Below, in pieces: positions 1 to 9,860 of a DNA stretch of 53,697 bases. The DNA is taken from NCBI GenBank assembly GCA_023666645.1, contig JAMPBP010000001.1:1186212-1239908 (forward strand), written 5' to 3'. This DNA is from Clostridiales bacterium (GTDB lineage: Bacteria; Bacteroidota; Bacteroidia; Bacteroidales; Muribaculaceae). Below the pieces are notes generated by a model. It had not been told where the DNA came from and did no database searches. It saw nothing but the letters and a program-made list of their open reading frames with translations. Each line of letters begins with the position of its first letter. Position 1 is the stretch's first letter. Position numbers and translations under genes: made by a program.

Positions 1-1635
1 GTTCCAGCTGGCACGTGTTGCGGCACGCTGCTCGGGAGTGGATGTTCCGAATACAAGGCCCTGAATCTTGGCAGGATCGGGAGCCTTAGTGAATATCGAC
101 ACAAAGAACACTACGAGCAAGCAGAATACCAACATCCAACCACAGAAGAACAGCCAGTTCATATCATAGAATAAAGCCTGGAAAAGGTTGCCGTCACCAC
201 CGGGGACAACCGCTGCGTTGCTGTAATAAATCTTGGCACCGAGACGTGTGAGACCTATTACAAGACCTGCAATAAGACCCCACATGCCACCTTGGGCTGT
301 GGCACGTTTCCACAGGATACCGGCAAGGAACGCTGCAGCGATACCGGGAGCGAGAACCGACTGTACATCCTGCAGGTAGAGATAGAGCACATCACCCACT
401 GAACGCATGACCGGAATCCATAGTATACCAAGTATAACGATTACGATAGTTGCGACCTGACCAATCTTCACAAGCTTCTTGGGATCGGTATTGGGTTTAT
501 AGCGCTGCCAGAAGTCGATTGTGAACAGGGCGGCCGAAGAGTTGAACAGCGATGCAAGCGAGCTCATCAACGCGGCAAGAATACCACACACGATAAGACC
601 CTTGACACCGGCGGGAAGCAACTTGGCCACGAGAGTCGGGAAGGCAGCGTCACTATTGGCTGAGCCATTGGCAAGAATGGGAAGGAATCCTTCACCACCC
701 GCAGCAAGGCTCTGCTGGTGAAGAGCGAAAGCAATCATACCAGGAATAAGGAACAAAAACACGGGGAGGAGTTTCAGATATGCCCCGAAGATTGTACCGC
801 GGCGGGACTCGCGCTCGTTTTTACCCGAGAGGACACGCTGCACGATGAACTGGTCGGTACACCAATACCAAAAACCGATTACAGCCGAACCAATCAATGC
901 ACCGGCCCAAGGGAAATCAGGGTCGCCATTGGGGTGGATAAGGCTGGTCATGTAGCCTTCCTCACCGTTACGCACAACTGCTCCACATATCTCCATCATG
1001 TTGTCCCAGCCTCCAAGTTCCTTGAGGCCGAGCACAAGGATAATAGCTGAACCCAGAAGAAGAATCGGTGTCTGCAGGACAGAGGTATACAATACCGATT
1101 TCATACCACCGAAGATGGTGTACAATGCAGTGAGAAGAACCAGACCTACAGCGGCTATCCAGAAGAAGTCGATCCCCCACAACTCGTCGATGCCAAATAC
1201 CTGCTGGAACACCAGACCACCTGCATATACCGTAACGGCTACCTTGGTGAGCACATAACTTATCAGCGAGATAATCGACAATATGGAACGTGACGCTCCA
1301 TTGAAACGACGCTCAAGGAACTCAGGCATGGTGTAGACCATCGAGCGTGTATAGAACGGCACGAACACCCAGCCCAGAATCAGTATCATCCAGCCTTGGA
1401 TCTCCCAGTGAGCCATTGCCATACCACTCGAGGCACCCGAGCCGGCAAGTCCGATGAGATGTTCTGAACCTATGTTTGATGCAAAGATTGACGCACCGAT
1501 AGCTATCCATGTAGCGTCTTTACCTCCAAGAAAGTAGTCGGCTGCATTGTTCTGTTTCTGTTTCATCACCCACAGAATGATACCGATAAGGGCAATAAAG
1601 AACAGTCCAATGACCAACCAGTCATAAAATGCCAT
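1..1635 (-). CDS. SSS-family sodium/solute (sugar) symporter, 3' end outside window
   Basis: Reading the minus strand from an ATG at 1635 gives 545 open codons that continue past base 1, so the C-terminus is missing. The protein starts MAFYDWLVIGLF and is built of repeated hydrophobic segments, as in the 13-14 helix sodium:solute symporter family (SglT, PutP type). Early recognisable pieces are NAADYFLGGK and SNIGSEHLIG, followed by MPEFLERRF, all typical of the sodium-binding N-terminal helices. It probably imports a sugar together with Na+ across the inner membrane. The gene lies 37 bases downstream of the galactose mutarotase gene on the same strand, so the pair is probably one sugar-uptake transcript and galactose or glucose is a reasonable guess. 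The substrate cannot be read from the sequence. Confidence 0.9.
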   Translation of the reverse strand, partial: MAFYDWLVIGLFFIALIGIILWVMKQKQNNAADYFLGGKDATWIAIGASIFASNIGSEHLIGLAGSGASSGMAMAHWEIQGWMILILGWVFVPFYTRSMVYTMPEFLERRFNGASRSILSIISLISYVLTKVAVTVYAGGLVFQQVFGIDELWGIDFFWIAAVGLVLLTALYTIFGGMKSVLYTSVLQTPILLLGSAIILVLGLKELGGWDNMMEICGAVVRNGEEGYMTSLIHPNGDPDFPWAGALIGSAVIGFWYWCTDQFIVQRVLSGKNERESRRGTIFGAYLKLLPVFLFLIPGMIAFALHQQSLAAGGEGFLPILANGSANSDAAFPTLVAKLLPAGVKGLIVCGILAALMSSLASLFNSSAALFTIDFWQRYKPNTDPKKLVKIGQVATIVIVILGILWIPVMRSVGDVLYLYLQDVQSVLAPGIAAAFLAGILWKRATAQGGMWGLIAGLVIGLTRLGAKIYYSNAAVVPGGDGNLFQALFYDMNWLFFCGWMLVFCLLVVFFVSIFTKAPDPAKIQGLVFGTSTPEQRAATRASWN

Positions 1636-1672
1636 GATAAATAAAATTTAAGGTATAAAATTAATGAGATGA

Positions 1673-2812
1673 TTACTTATCGACTGAAAAACGGAACACA
1701 CAGTGACTGTTGTAGGTTTCACCCGGTTCCAGTATCACTGATGGCCACTCGGGTTTATTGGGGCTGTCGGGATAGTGTTGTGTCTCGAGACACACTGCGG
1801 CACGCTGGTTATAGACCTTGCCACCCTTTCCGGTTACGGTACCGTCAAGGAAGTTGCCCGAATAGACCTGTACACCGGGTTCATCAGTAAGCACTTCAAG
1901 AGTGATACCGGTAGAAGGAGACACAAGAGTGGCGGCAACCTGTGTATCATCACCAGCAGTGTTCAATACCCAGTTGTGATCGTAGCCGTTGCCATTCTTC
2001 AGCTGGTCATAGTCATAATTGTTGATTTCTTCACCTATCAGCTTAGCTTTTGTAAAATCCATGGGTGTACCAGCTACAGGTACAATCTCACCCGTGGTCA
2101 TGAATGTAGAGTCGACCGGTGTGAAATAATCGGCATTGATTGTAAGAATATTGTCGGTGATAGGCTTGTCGGTGTCGCCATTGAGATTAAAATATGAGTG
2201 GTTGGTCATATTGATAACCGTAGTAGCATCGGTAGTGGCGCTATATTTGATATCGATGGCATTGTCACCTGTGAGAGTGTAAGTGGTGGTGGCAACTACA
2301 TTGCCCGGGAAGTTATTGTCACCGTCGGGCGAAGTAACGGTAAGCACCACTGTCGAGTCATTAGGCTGGGTTGCCTCATATACTTTATACTGCCAGCCTG
2401 TAGGACCACCGTGCAAGCAGTGACCGAAGTTATTCTTGGGGAGCTGGATTGAGTCTCCGTTGATGACGATAACACCTTGATTGATGCGGTTGGCATAACG
2501 CCCTATCGAAGCGCCGAAATCGCTCTGATTATTTTCCGGCAAATAATCCTCGATGGAATCGAAGCCGAGAACAACGTCGCGCATCACGCCATCGCGGTCG
2601 GGCACCATTATCGAGACAATGCGGCCACCATAATTGGTAATGCATGCCTCCATGCCATTGGCATTGGTGAGGGTGTACAGAGCTGTTGAATCTGTGAGGA
2701 ATTTGTCGGGATCAAGCCCACTCTTTGTCAATGTTTTTTCAGGGGTTCCTGAACAAGATGCCAGCAACGACACCATCACGCCGGCCATCATGGCCTTACC
2801 TGCAATTTTCAT
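1673..2812 (-). CDS. galM: Aldose 1-epimerase (galactose mutarotase), lipoprotein form
   Basis: The 379-residue protein interconverts the alpha and beta anomers of galactose or related aldoses before phosphorylation. It begins with a lipoprotein signal peptide ending LLASC with the lipidated Cys at 20, so it sits in the envelope rather than the cytoplasm, a common arrangement in Bacteroidetes. Family motifs are visible: GRYANRI near 105, LHGGPTGWQ near 135, NHSYFNL (catalytic His) near 205, and near the C-terminus ETQHYPDSPN carrying the catalytic Glu. Length is normal for the extended GalM group. The next gene downstream is the SSS symporter. A long inverted repeat lies 22 bases upstream of the start and may be the operator. 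Confidence 0.93.
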   Translation of the reverse strand: MKIAGKAMMAGVMVSLLASCSGTPEKTLTKSGLDPDKFLTDSTALYTLTNANGMEACITNYGGRIVSIMVPDRDGVMRDVVLGFDSIEDYLPENNQSDFGASIGRYANRINQGVIVINGDSIQLPKNNFGHCLHGGPTGWQYKVYEATQPNDSTVVLTVTSPDGDNNFPGNVVATTTYTLTGDNAIDIKYSATTDATTVINMTNHSYFNLNGDTDKPITDNILTINADYFTPVDSTFMTTGEIVPVAGTPMDFTKAKLIGEEINNYDYDQLKNGNGYDHNWVLNTAGDDTQVAATLVSPSTGITLEVLTDEPGVQVYSGNFLDGTVTGKGGKVYNQRAAVCLETQHYPDSPNKPEWPSVILEPGETYNSHCVFRFSVDK

Positions 2813-2833
2813 GGTTCAATGAGAAATTTTTGG

Positions 2834-2875
2834 GTGTTATTTTTAGATTGATAATTTTGGGTGTAAAAATAACAC
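2834..2875. promoter_or_regulatory. Perfect 12-bp inverted repeat upstream of galM
   Basis: GTGTTATTTTTA (2834-2845) and TAAAAATAACAC (2864-2875) are exact inverted copies separated by 18 bases. The motif TTTTGGGTGT also occurs as a direct repeat before and inside this element. It lies between the galM start (2812) and any upstream promoter, where an operator would sit. It could instead form an mRNA hairpin in the galM leader. No T-run follows on the minus strand, so a simple terminator is less likely. Confidence 0.5.
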
Positions 2876-3001
2876 TTATAAAAAGTCCCACCAAATAAAA
2901 AATCATGTTTTACAACATGTTTTGACTCTTTAACCTAAGAATCTTATAATTTTACGCATATAGAGTTACTTTACAGCCTCTTTGAAAAACTATTATTCAA
3001 T

Positions 3002-3691
3002 TTACCATTCATATGAAATTGACAATCCAAGGGAATTGAGCGACACACCGTCGCCGTCCCATCTATAATAATTACTATTGGAAGTAATCAACTGATAAAC
3101 AAGTCCTATATTCACTGCCTGTCGGGCATTGGCCGAAGATGTTGGAATACGTACACCAAGAGCTGGTTTCAGCAGAAACTGGGTTTGACCGGTCAATCGT
3201 CCGTGCTGAAGCGTTAGGTAACGACTGCCTATGAGCCATGAAGCACCGAGTTTCAAGTCGATGAAAAAATTTGTACCCGAAGCCGGGCCTATATTGAAAC
3301 GGAAATCGGAGAAGACAGGTATCATGCAACGTGTTGTCGACGATGCGTGATCATAATAATCAGGATAATGCTCCCCCCAGTCCCCCTTACCGGTGACATC
3401 GTCATTGACAGTCACCAGGTCGATACCAAGACCTACACCCATATAAAACCATGAGGCATACTGAAAACCCTGGGAGGTGGAAACACCTACAAAATTGGCA
3501 TGGTTATCTCCAAATCCCGCCAAACCAGACGCTTCGACATATCCTTTGTAATTCATAGAACCCGACAATGCCGGTGAGATGACATTGGTAAGTTGGTTGG
3601 CGATCTGGAAATACTGGGCTTTCATTCCGGCAACAGTAAGCAACAACATGGTAATTGATGCCAGCAATGATTTTGAATTGAAACTTCTCAT
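3002..3691 (-). CDS. Outer-membrane beta-barrel protein, function unknown
   Basis: A 229-residue protein with a Sec signal peptide (hydrophobic core LLASITMLLLTVAGMKA, cleavage near AQY). The mature part alternates polar and hydrophobic residues, is rich in Gly, Ser and aromatics, and ends in a strand finishing YEW. This is typical of 8- to 10-stranded outer-membrane barrels of the OmpW or porin-family type. No catalytic motif is seen. It stands alone, 189 bases from galM and divergent from rmuC. A promoter-like TATCTTTG on the minus strand (3740-3747) lies about 50 bases upstream of the start. Function is not recognised. Confidence 0.75.
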   Translation of the reverse strand: MRSFNSKSLLASITMLLLTVAGMKAQYFQIANQLTNVISPALSGSMNYKGYVEASGLAGFGDNHANFVGVSTSQGFQYASWFYMGVGLGIDLVTVNDDVTGKGDWGEHYPDYYDHASSTTRCMIPVFSDFRFNIGPASGTNFFIDLKLGASWLIGSRYLTLQHGRLTGQTQFLLKPALGVRIPTSSANARQAVNIGLVYQLITSNSNYYRWDGDGVSLNSLGLSISYEW

Positions 3692-3739
3692 AACTTGTTC
3701 TTTTGCTTTTTATAACATATCATCTCAAAGTATTGTTGG

Positions 3740-3747
3740 CAAAGATA
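3740..3747 (-). promoter_or_regulatory. Bacteroidetes -7 box for the outer-membrane barrel gene
   Basis: The minus strand reads TATCTTTG, matching TAnnTTTG, about 50 bases before the barrel gene start. No convincing TTG is found at the usual 20-base spacing, so this is a weaker call than the promoters of the tRNAs. Confidence 0.4.
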
Positions 3748-3783
3748 CTGATTTTTTCATATCTTCGCTTAAAATTTTAACCG

Positions 3784-5205
3784 ATGACTATTTTTACTAT
3801 ATTTTTTCTTATAACATTTCTTGTCGCGGTCGTCATTCTTCTCTTCAAGGTCCATAACGACAAGAACCGCCTGCAGATTACCATTTCATCGCTACAGACC
3901 ACACTTTCCGAGCGCGAAAAGCTTCTGGTCGAGAAGGAGAACGCTCTCCGAGCCCATGAAACCACCATAGCCCAGATTAATGCCGGGCACAAGGATGAAC
4001 TTGACCGGATGGCAGAGTCACTCAGGAGTGCCGACCAACAGCGGGCCCGCCTTGAGGAGCGTCTGCAATACCTCGAGCAGATGCGTCAGCAAGCTGAAAG
4101 GCAGAGGGCCGAAGAACAACGACAGGCCGCGATTGACCGTGAGCAGGAACGTATAAGACTTGAGCAGCAGAGCGAGCAGCGTTTTGAGAATCTCGCCCGT
4201 AGAATCCTTGAATCAAATACCGACCATTTCAAAAAGCAATCGACCGAGGGGCTGAACAATATCCTCAACCCTCTCAAGGATGAGCTCGAACGCTTCAAGC
4301 GGTCGGTCGACGAAGCCTATAGCAACGAGGCCCGCGAGCGCTTCGCACTGGGAGAACGCATAAAAGAGCTGGTTCAGCTCAACGAGACCATAGGACGCGA
4401 GGCCAAGGATTTGACACGCGCGCTTCGCGGTGACAGCAAGGTGCAGGGTGACTGGGGCGAAATGATTCTTGAAACCATTCTCGAGAAATCGGGTCTGAAA
4501 AAAGGTGTACACTTCGACCTTCAAGTCACCACCGATGAAAACGGCAACGTAATCAAGGACACACAAGGGCATATGCTCCGACCAGATGCCGTGATATACT
4601 ACCCCGACGGACGTTGTGTAATCGTAGATTCAAAAGTTTCTCTCACAAGCTATGTCGACCTTATAAACAGTGAGCCAGCCTCGACCGAATACAACACCGC
4701 ATCTCAGGGACACCTACGCTCGGTGAAGCTGCACATCAAGGAACTCGCCACTAAAAATTACCAGGATTTCATAGGCAACAAACGGGCCGACTTTGTCACC
4801 ATGTTCATACCCAATGAAGGAGCCTACATGGCTGCAATGAACCTTGATCCGCAATTGTGGCAGGAAGCCTATGACCAGCGTGTGCTCATTGTCTCCCCCA
4901 CCCATCTCCTGTCGTTCCTGAGACTCGCCGAGCAGATGTGGCGGCAGGACGACATGAAACGCAACGTAATCGAGATTGCCGATGAGAGTGGTAAAATGTA
5001 TGACAAATTTGCCGCTTTCGTGAGCGACATGACCAAAATAGAAAAAGGACTCACAGCGACCCGAACCGCCTATGACGATGCGATGAACAAGCTATCGACC
5101 GGCAAAGGTAACCTTGTGCGCCGTGCCGAAAAATTGCGCAGCATGGGAGCCCGTACTACCAAATCGATTGACCCCACATTGACAGGACCTGCGCTTGATG
5201 AATGA
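3784..5205 (+). CDS. rmuC: DNA recombination protein RmuC
   Basis: A 473-residue protein. Residues 3-23 form one membrane anchor and about 25-150 a long charged coiled coil rich in Glu, Arg and Gln. The conserved RmuC core follows: GDWGEMILETIL, then RPDAVIYYPDG and VDSKVSLTSY, the PD-(D/E)xK-like nuclease signature. RmuC limits inversions at short inverted repeats in E. coli and is thought to be a nuclease acting on DNA or on branched structures, but its exact substrate is still debated. It is monocistronic, divergent from the barrel gene and convergent with the CapA gene, with 22 bases between stops. Confidence 0.93.
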   Translation: MTIFTIFFLITFLVAVVILLFKVHNDKNRLQITISSLQTTLSEREKLLVEKENALRAHETTIAQINAGHKDELDRMAESLRSADQQRARLEERLQYLEQMRQQAERQRAEEQRQAAIDREQERIRLEQQSEQRFENLARRILESNTDHFKKQSTEGLNNILNPLKDELERFKRSVDEAYSNEARERFALGERIKELVQLNETIGREAKDLTRALRGDSKVQGDWGEMILETILEKSGLKKGVHFDLQVTTDENGNVIKDTQGHMLRPDAVIYYPDGRCVIVDSKVSLTSYVDLINSEPASTEYNTASQGHLRSVKLHIKELATKNYQDFIGNKRADFVTMFIPNEGAYMAAMNLDPQLWQEAYDQRVLIVSPTHLLSFLRLAEQMWRQDDMKRNVIEIADESGKMYDKFAAFVSDMTKIEKGLTATRTAYDDAMNKLSTGKGNLVRRAEKLRSMGARTTKSIDPTLTGPALDE

Positions 5206-5227
5206 TGAATTGAAGATTCAGAGCCAG

Positions 5228-6301
5228 TCACTCCATAATTTCCTCATCGACCAGGACGTTGTGTTTCTCAAATATCGACCGGGCACTATGCAAAAACTGT
5301 TCACGCCTTGAGTTCATGAGCGGTGAAATGGAGTCCTGCGGATACACAAGCCGATAGTTACGGCCATTCTCTGGGGCAACGGTAAACACCGGCACATAGG
5401 TTGCACTGTCGACATAGGCACGGCCCTGGGGAGTGCGCTTGAGAACCACCCGCGCCATCACGCCCCCACGCGTATCGCGCGTCTTCATGTTGGAAATAAA
5501 ATTTCCCAGAGAATACACAAGCAACTGACGCCGATGCCGGTCGGTACTGTCGACCCTCAGTTCCATAGGTTGTATGACATGGGGATGTCCCCCCATGACT
5601 ATATCCACACCCTTATCGAGCAGGAATTGTCCCAACTTTCTCTGAGTAGCGTTGGGCAACAGTTTATACTCATCGCCCCAGTGAATGGCTACCACCAGGA
5701 TTTCGGCACCGGCAATGCGTGTAGCCTCTATGTCACGGCTTATCGAGAGTGTATCGATATAGTCGACAACAACTTTGCCAATAGCCTTGATACCATTGGT
5801 ACCATAGGTATAATTCAGAAACCCCACACGGTATCCTTTCACATCCTTAATGAAAGGAATGGTCGCATTACGGCATGAGTCATTGAGATAAGTGCCTATA
5901 TGGTCGACACCAATGCGGTCAAGACTTTCGATTGTTCTTGCAAGCCCACGGTCGCGCCGGTCGAGTGTATGATTGTTGGCGGTAAGGAACAGGTCAAACC
6001 CGGCATCACGCAAAGCCTCGGCATACTCATCAGGAGCACTGAAGCAGGGATAGCCGCTATAAGGCTTTCCACCGAGCGGCGCCTCAAGATTCACAACCGC
6101 ATAGTCGGCCCCACTCACATATGGTGTTACACGATCAAAACAATCACTGTAGTCATGACTGCCATTCCCGGCACGCTGGGCAGCCTCAATCTGTGCCGCA
6201 TGCTGCATGGCATCACCGGCAAAAACAATATCGGCCGACTGGCTCATCTGAGCCAGTGCAGCCGATATGTAGATCATGAATTTCTCAACGAGGGGAAACA
6301 T
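5228..6301 (-). CDS. CapA/PgsA-family metallophosphoesterase-like protein
   Basis: A 357-residue protein of the CapA family (named for poly-gamma-glutamate capsule synthesis). Visible motifs are FAGDAMQH near the N-terminus, NLEAPLGG, NNHTLDRRDRG, AIHWGDEY and GGHPHVIQP, which supply the Asp, Asn and His ligands of a calcineurin-like two-metal site. The family is often found without any capsule operon and its real substrate is unknown here. The start at 6301 gives a short N-terminus with a weak hydrophobic stretch (IYISAALA) that could be a poor signal peptide. It is the last gene of the pan-ffh-folD run, 20 bases after folD. Confidence 0.85.
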   Translation of the reverse strand: MFPLVEKFMIYISAALAQMSQSADIVFAGDAMQHAAQIEAAQRAGNGSHDYSDCFDRVTPYVSGADYAVVNLEAPLGGKPYSGYPCFSAPDEYAEALRDAGFDLFLTANNHTLDRRDRGLARTIESLDRIGVDHIGTYLNDSCRNATIPFIKDVKGYRVGFLNYTYGTNGIKAIGKVVVDYIDTLSISRDIEATRIAGAEILVVAIHWGDEYKLLPNATQRKLGQFLLDKGVDIVMGGHPHVIQPMELRVDSTDRHRRQLLVYSLGNFISNMKTRDTRGGVMARVVLKRTPQGRAYVDSATYVPVFTVAPENGRNYRLVYPQDSISPLMNSRREQFLHSARSIFEKHNVLVDEEIME

Positions 6302-6321
6302 TCATCGTGGGTTTAATCCTC

Positions 6322-7200
6322 TTAGCCGTAGATCTCACCCTTGGCGGCGAGCAATGTATTCTTCATGAGCGAAACTATCGTCATGGGGCCTACTCCTCCC
6401 GGCACCGGAGTGATGTATGAGCACTTGGGCGAGACATTCTCAAAGTCGACATCGCCTGATAGGCGGAAACCGCTCTTGCGTGAAGCATCCGGGACACGCG
6501 TTGTTCCCACATCAATTATTGCCACACCATCCTTGACCATATCGGCAGTCAGGAACCCGGGTTGGCCGAGGGCTGCTATGATGATGTCGGCACGACGGGT
6601 ATGGTCGGCCAGATTACGTGTCGAGCTGTGGCACACGGTGACCGTAGCATCGCCACCGGCCTTCTGCATGAGCAATGCGGCAACGGGTTTGCCCACGATA
6701 TTGCTGCGTCCAAGCACTACACAGTCGGCTCCTTTTACAGGTACATCATAACGCGCGAGCAGCTCGACTATGCCGGCCGGTGTCGCTGAGTGAAAGCAAG
6801 GCAAACCTATTGACTGGCGTCCCACATTGATAGGATGGAAACCGTCAACATCCTTACGGTAATCTATTGCCTCGATGATGCGCTGCTCATTGATGTGGCG
6901 TGGCAACGGGAGCTGGACTATAAAACCGTCGACCTCAGGGTCATTATTCAACTGCCCTATTGTGTCCAGAAGGGTCTGCTCCGTGACATCATCCTCATAT
7001 CTGATGAGAGTCGACTTAAACCCGCACACCTCACAAGCCTTGACTTTATTGGCTACATAGGTCTCACTACCGCCATCATGTCCCACGAGGATAGCTACCA
7101 GATGAGGACGACGCTTGCCGGCAGCAACCATCGCCTCTACCTCAGCTGCTATCTCACGCTTTATGTCGTCAGAAACTTTTTTTCCATCTATCTTTACCAT
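6322..7200 (-). CDS. folD: Bifunctional methylenetetrahydrofolate dehydrogenase / cyclohydrolase
   Basis: FolD oxidises 5,10-methylene-THF to methenyl-THF with NADP+ and hydrolyses it to 10-formyl-THF for purine and fMet synthesis. The 292-residue length is standard. Tyr48 and Lys52 of the ETYVANK motif are the catalytic pair. [15 protein letters not shown] and [10 protein letters not shown] are the other family signatures. It lies 57 bases downstream of ffh on the same strand, and the two are probably co-transcribed. glyA, which feeds the same one-carbon pool, lies elsewhere in the window at 30.5 kb. Confidence 0.97.
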   Translation of the reverse strand: MVKIDGKKVSDDIKREIAAEVEAMVAAGKRRPHLVAILVGHDGGSETYVANKVKACEVCGFKSTLIRYEDDVTEQTLLDTIGQLNNDPEVDGFIVQLPLPRHINEQRIIEAIDYRKDVDGFHPINVGRQSIGLPCFHSATPAGIVELLARYDVPVKGADCVVLGRSNIVGKPVAALLMQKAGGDATVTVCHSSTRNLADHTRRADIIIAALGQPGFLTADMVKDGVAIIDVGTTRVPDASRKSGFRLSGDVDFENVSPKCSYITPVPGGVGPMTIVSLMKNTLLAAKGEIYG

Positions 7201-7257
7201 ATCACTTTAATTGGGGATATATACTCATTAATAATATAGACTATCGGAGGAGGGGAA

Positions 7258-8601
7258 TTAGCGTCTCATTCCTTTGACATTGCGCATAGCGCTCATGAGC
7301 TTGGCCGGATTCTTCATGCCGCTCACCATTTTCATAGCCTTGCGTGTCTGTTCAAACTGGTTGATGAGACGGTTCACTTCCTGAATCGAAGTTCCCGAAC
7401 CATTGGCTATACGCTGACGGCGGCTCTTATTGATTTCGACCTTATTTTCACGTTCGGCAGCTGTCATAGAGTTGATTATTGCCTCAATACCCTTGAAAGC
7501 GTTGTCATCGATCTCGACCCCGGCAAGGGCTTTGCCCATACCCGGAATCATCTTGACCAAATCGCTCAAATTACCCATCTTCTTGATTTGTTGAATCTGG
7601 GCCATGAAATCATTATAGTTGAACTGATTCTTTTTCAACTTGCGCTCCAGCTCCTTGGCCTTCTCCTCGTCATATACCTGCTGGGCACGCTCCACGAGCG
7701 AAACGATATCACCCATGCCAAGGATTCGGCTTGCCATACGCTCGGGGTGGAATTGCTCGATTCCCTCAAGTTTCTCGCCTGTACCGACAAACTTGATCGG
7801 CTTGTTTACCACGGTGCGTATCGACACAGCGGCACCACCGCGGGTATCACCATCGAGCTTGGTGAGCACCACGCCGTCAAAGTCAAGGCGCTCATTGAAC
7901 TCACGGGCTGTATTGACCGCGTCCTGACCTGTCATCGCATCAACCACAAACAGTGTTTCCTGAGGCTTTATAGCTTTCTTTATGGCTGCAATCTCATTCA
8001 TCATCTCCTCGTCGACAGCAAGTCGTCCTGCTGTATCGACAATCACGAGGTCGAGATTATTGCTTTTTGCATACTTTATGGCATGCTCAGCTATTTCAAC
8101 GGGATTCTTATTTCCATCCTCGGTATAAACCGGGACATCAATCTGCTGGGCGAGCACCTTCAGCTGGTCGATGGCAGCGGGACGATACACGTCACAGGCA
8201 ACCAGAAGGGGACGACGATTTCTCTCCTCCTTGAGTTTCCTGGCAAGCTTACCGCTGAAGGTAGTCTTACCTGAACCCTGTAGTCCCGACATAAGAATGA
8301 CGGTAGGGTTACCGCTCAAATTGAGCGATGCCGTCTCGCCACCCATCAAGGCAGTCAGCTCATCATTTACGATCTTAACCATCAATTCCTTAGGCTTGAC
8401 GGCATTAATCACATTCTGACCCATCGCCTTGGTTTTGACAGTATCGACAAAATTCTTGGCTACTTTATAATTGACATCGGCCTCGATAAGTGCACGGCGC
8501 ACATCTTTCAGGGTCTCAGCGACATTGATCTCAGTGATTTTACCTTCGCCTTTCAGTATCTTGAAACTGCGGCCTAATCTTTCGGTTAAGTTCTCAAACA
8601 T
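7258..8601 (-). CDS. ffh: Signal recognition particle protein Ffh (SRP54)
   Basis: This is the GTPase of the signal recognition particle, which binds hydrophobic signal sequences on ribosomes and delivers them to FtsY. The 447-residue protein has the N-domain helices (1-85), then the G-domain with GLQGSGKTTFSGK (P-loop, about 110), DTAGR, TKLDG and GTGEKLEGIEQF. The methionine-rich M domain ends in NPAKLMSAM and GMRR. The length is normal and the gene appears complete. No 4.5S RNA gene was seen nearby. Confidence 0.97.
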   Translation of the reverse strand: MFENLTERLGRSFKILKGEGKITEINVAETLKDVRRALIEADVNYKVAKNFVDTVKTKAMGQNVINAVKPKELMVKIVNDELTALMGGETASLNLSGNPTVILMSGLQGSGKTTFSGKLARKLKEERNRRPLLVACDVYRPAAIDQLKVLAQQIDVPVYTEDGNKNPVEIAEHAIKYAKSNNLDLVIVDTAGRLAVDEEMMNEIAAIKKAIKPQETLFVVDAMTGQDAVNTAREFNERLDFDGVVLTKLDGDTRGGAAVSIRTVVNKPIKFVGTGEKLEGIEQFHPERMASRILGMGDIVSLVERAQQVYDEEKAKELERKLKKNQFNYNDFMAQIQQIKKMGNLSDLVKMIPGMGKALAGVEIDDNAFKGIEAIINSMTAAERENKVEINKSRRQRIANGSGTSIQEVNRLINQFEQTRKAMKMVSGMKNPAKLMSAMRNVKGMRR

Positions 8602-8658
8602 ATTATATCAGTGCTATAGAGCTGTTTAAATTAAAGTTCTAAATAATTCCCCCGCCCA

Positions 8659-9006
8659 CTAAAGCTGATTGGTGGCAGTGTCGGGAAATATCACTTTGGG
8701 GCGGAATCCCGAAGCTTCCTCGGGAGTCATCATGGCATAGGCCATTATGATTACAATGTCACCGGGCTGAACCTTGCGTGCCGCGGCTCCATTGAGACAT
8801 ATCACTCCCGAGCCCGGCTCCCCGGCTATGGTATATGTATCGAGTCGCTCACCATTGTTATTATTAACAATGTATACACGCTCCCCCTCCATGATTCCGG
8901 CCGCTTCGAGCAGCTTTGAATCAATCGTTATACTTCCTATGTAGTCCAGTCGGGCCTCAGTCACCGTGACGCGGTGAATCTTGGATTTAAGTACCTGGAT
9001 AAGCAT
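8659..9006 (-). CDS. panD: Aspartate 1-decarboxylase
   Basis: PanD makes beta-alanine from aspartate for pantothenate. The 115-residue proenzyme carries the self-cleavage site Gly24-Ser25 in DYIGSIT, where Ser25 becomes the pyruvoyl cofactor. Lys9 in LKSKIHR, and the [12 protein letters not shown] and IIMAYA blocks, are family features. It sits 14 bases after panC, so both branches feeding pantothenate synthetase are coupled in one transcript. Confidence 0.97.
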   Translation of the reverse strand: MLIQVLKSKIHRVTVTEARLDYIGSITIDSKLLEAAGIMEGERVYIVNNNNGERLDTYTIAGEPGSGVICLNGAAARKVQPGDIVIIMAYAMMTPEEASGFRPKVIFPDTATNQL

Positions 9007-9020
9007 CGTCGTTTTGATAT

Positions 9021-9860
9021 TTATACTGTATACTTGATATTGTCAATGAGTCGCACGTCACCGCAATAGACAGTTATGCAACCTACCGGGTCACACTCCC
9101 AGCTGTCTACAGGCTGCATAGTCAACGGGTGAACTATCTCATAATACTCCACCTGCATCTCGGGAAGCTGATTAATGTGGTCAATGACCCATTGTTTAAC
9201 TTCCTCGACGCTATCGGTGCCCGCCATTGCACGGCTCTCAGACAACACACGATATATACCGGGTGCGACAGCACGCTGTGCCGCAGAGAGCCTCACATTG
9301 CGGCTGCTCAGAGCCAGACCGTCATCGGCACGCTTTATAGGGCAAGCCACTATTTCAAGATCAAAGCCCTCAAGCTCGACCATGCGTCTTATCACTGCAA
9401 TCTGCTGGAAATCTTTCTCGCCAAAATAGGCTCGAGTAGGCTCGACAAACATGAACAGCTTGCTCACTACCTGAGCCACACCGTTGAAATGTCCTGGCCG
9501 CATAGGGCCTTCCATTACCTGTGCCACCTGGCCCAGGTCAAAAACACGGGTATCGGGTTGTGGATACATCTCCTCGACAGTAGGAATGAAGGCGATATCT
9601 ACACCGGCATCGGCAAGACGCCCGCAATCGGCCTCCTCAGTGCGGGGATACGTAGCCAGGTCATGGGCATTATTGAACTGCGTAGGATTAACAAAGACAC
9701 TTACAACCACGATATCATTTTCGCGTCGGGCTCTTTCTACCAACGATACGTGACCGTCATGAAGTGCACCCATCGTGGGGACAAGACCTATCGAGCGACC
9801 CTCGCCACGATATGCCTCAACTTTTCTCTTCAATTGGTCGACGTTTCTTATTACTTCCAT
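9021..9860 (-). CDS. panC: Pantothenate synthetase
   Basis: PanC joins pantoate and beta-alanine using ATP through a pantoyl-adenylate. The 279-residue protein shows the nucleotidyltransferase motifs [10 protein letters not shown] (HxGH) near 30, FVNPTQF near 60, YFGEKDFQQ near 150 and the KMSKS-like LSSRNVRLS near 180. It is the first gene of the panC-panD run. The minus strand has a possible -7 box TAATTTTG at 9951-9958 but no good -33 element. Confidence 0.97.
   Translation of the reverse strand: MEVIRNVDQLKRKVEAYRGEGRSIGLVPTMGALHDGHVSLVERARRENDIVVVSVFVNPTQFNNAHDLATYPRTEEADCGRLADAGVDIAFIPTVEEMYPQPDTRVFDLGQVAQVMEGPMRPGHFNGVAQVVSKLFMFVEPTRAYFGEKDFQQIAVIRRMVELEGFDLEIVACPIKRADDGLALSSRNVRLSAAQRAVAPGIYRVLSESRAMAGTDSVEEVKQWVIDHINQLPEMQVEYYEIVHPLTMQPVDSWECDPVGCITVYCGDVRLIDNIKYTV

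Noticed and set aside
7588-8274. A 228-codon plus-strand frame inside ffh
   Set aside because: It lies entirely opposite intact ffh and has no recognisable domain.
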